From CAHJXF01 sp039936235 (GTDB lineage Bacteria; Pseudomonadota; Gammaproteobacteria; Burkholderiales; Burkholderiaceae_D), in NCBI GenBank assembly GCA_039936235.1, contig JBDTIS010000211.1:1-7008 (forward strand): 7,008 bases of DNA. Direction: 5' to 3'. The notes under the pieces were generated by a model. That model was not told the DNA's origin, did no database searches, and saw nothing but the letters and a program-made list of their open reading frames with translations. Within the stretch, counting starts at the first letter, position 1. Every line of letters begins with the position of its first letter. Of this stretch, positions 6,537 through 7,008 are shown one piece after another. Position numbers and translations under genes: made by a program.

Positions 6537-7008
6537 TCACTGTGCGGCGATCTGTTCGGTGCGATACGGTGGAAGCTGGTCCACCGGTCGACCGATCGCC
6601 TGCGCGTACAGCGGCAGCACGGTCGGCAGGCGCTTCTGGATCTCGGCTATGCGGTTGGTATCGGCCGGGTGGCTCGACAGCCACTGCGGCGGCGCCCCCT
6701 TTGCAGCCTGCGCCATCTTCTGCCACAACACGACGCCGGCGCGCGGATCGTAGCCCGCCCGCGCCGCGAGTTCGAGTCCGACCGCGTCGGCCTCGCTTTC
6801 GTCGCCGCGCGAGAAGCGCAGCTGGAACAGGCTGTTGGCCGCGCTGGCGCCGAGGTTCGTGATGGTCGGATCGATGCCGAGCCACGCCGACAGCAGCGCG
6901 CCGCCGGCCCGCGCGGCAAGATTGCCGTAGACCTGGTTCTTCGCTTGCTCGACGCCGTGTTCCTTCAACGCGTGCGTGATCTCGTGGCCCATCACGATCG
7001 CGATCTCG
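6537..7008 (-). CDS. M48 family zinc metallopeptidase, C-terminal part (gene continues past right edge)
   Basis: This is the C-terminal 156 residues of a peptidase related to the BepA/LoiP/YcaL group of envelope quality-control proteases. The frame is open to the window edge, so the N-terminus and any signal peptide are missing. The zinc site HEITH is encoded at about 6986-6972, preceded by EIAIVMG, as usual for the family. The third zinc ligand lies in ESEAD (about 6800-6786), followed by AVGLELAARAGYDPRAG. SSHPADTNRI, near 6677-6648, matches the conserved C-terminal block. No TPR repeats follow, so full-length BepA is less likely than a LoiP/YcaL-type protein. A GTG at 6995 is internal to the conserved fold and is not the real start. 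The stop lies 19 bp from that of the convergent SDR gene. Confidence 0.92.
   Translation of the reverse strand, partial: EIAIVMGHEITHALKEHGVEQAKNQVYGNLAARAGGALLSAWLGIDPTITNLGASAANSLFQLRFSRGDESEADAVGLELAARAGYDPRAGVVLWQKMAQAAKGAPPQWLSSHPADTNRIAEIQKRLPTVLPLYAQAIGRPVDQLPPYRTEQIAAQ

Overview
The window looks like chromosomal DNA of a high-GC proteobacterium, probably a beta- or gammaproteobacterium; this lineage guess rests on composition and gene families only. The most informative gene is the first: a partial minus-strand reading frame with the sequence signature of BciA, the 8-vinyl reductase of (bacterio)chlorophyll synthesis. The host is therefore probably an anoxygenic phototroph or a recent descendant of one. 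No other photosynthesis gene is visible.

Layout: bciA (minus, runs off the left edge) is divergent from a small DUF3429 membrane protein (550-1020, plus). A MATE-family efflux transporter follows on the plus strand (1070-2455). It converges with a TRAP transporter operon on the minus strand: dctP (5620-4574, Tat-exported solute receptor) and then a fused dctQM permease (4397-2502). The 176-bp gap between dctP and dctQM holds a short interspersed-type repeat with an inverted partner. An SDR-family dehydrogenase (5792-6517, plus) is divergent from dctP across 171 bp and ends 19 bp from the stop codon of a convergent, partial M48 zinc metallopeptidase (7008-6537, minus).

Functional reading: DctP and DctQM should form a complete sodium-coupled uptake system, probably for an organic acid because the binding-protein arginine is kept. 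The divergent SDR, whose Asp32 suggests NAD use, may oxidise or reduce the imported substrate. That link is inferred from position only. The MATE pump and M48 peptidase look like independent housekeeping or envelope genes. DUF3429 is the least understood gene, and its place beside bciA deserves a comparative check.

I found no RNA genes, CRISPR array, insertion sequence, phage gene or integrase. There is no gene-free stretch longer than 300 bp. I see no convincing new multi-gene system; the main open questions are the bciA/DUF3429 pairing, the repeat inside the TRAP operon and the TRAP substrate.
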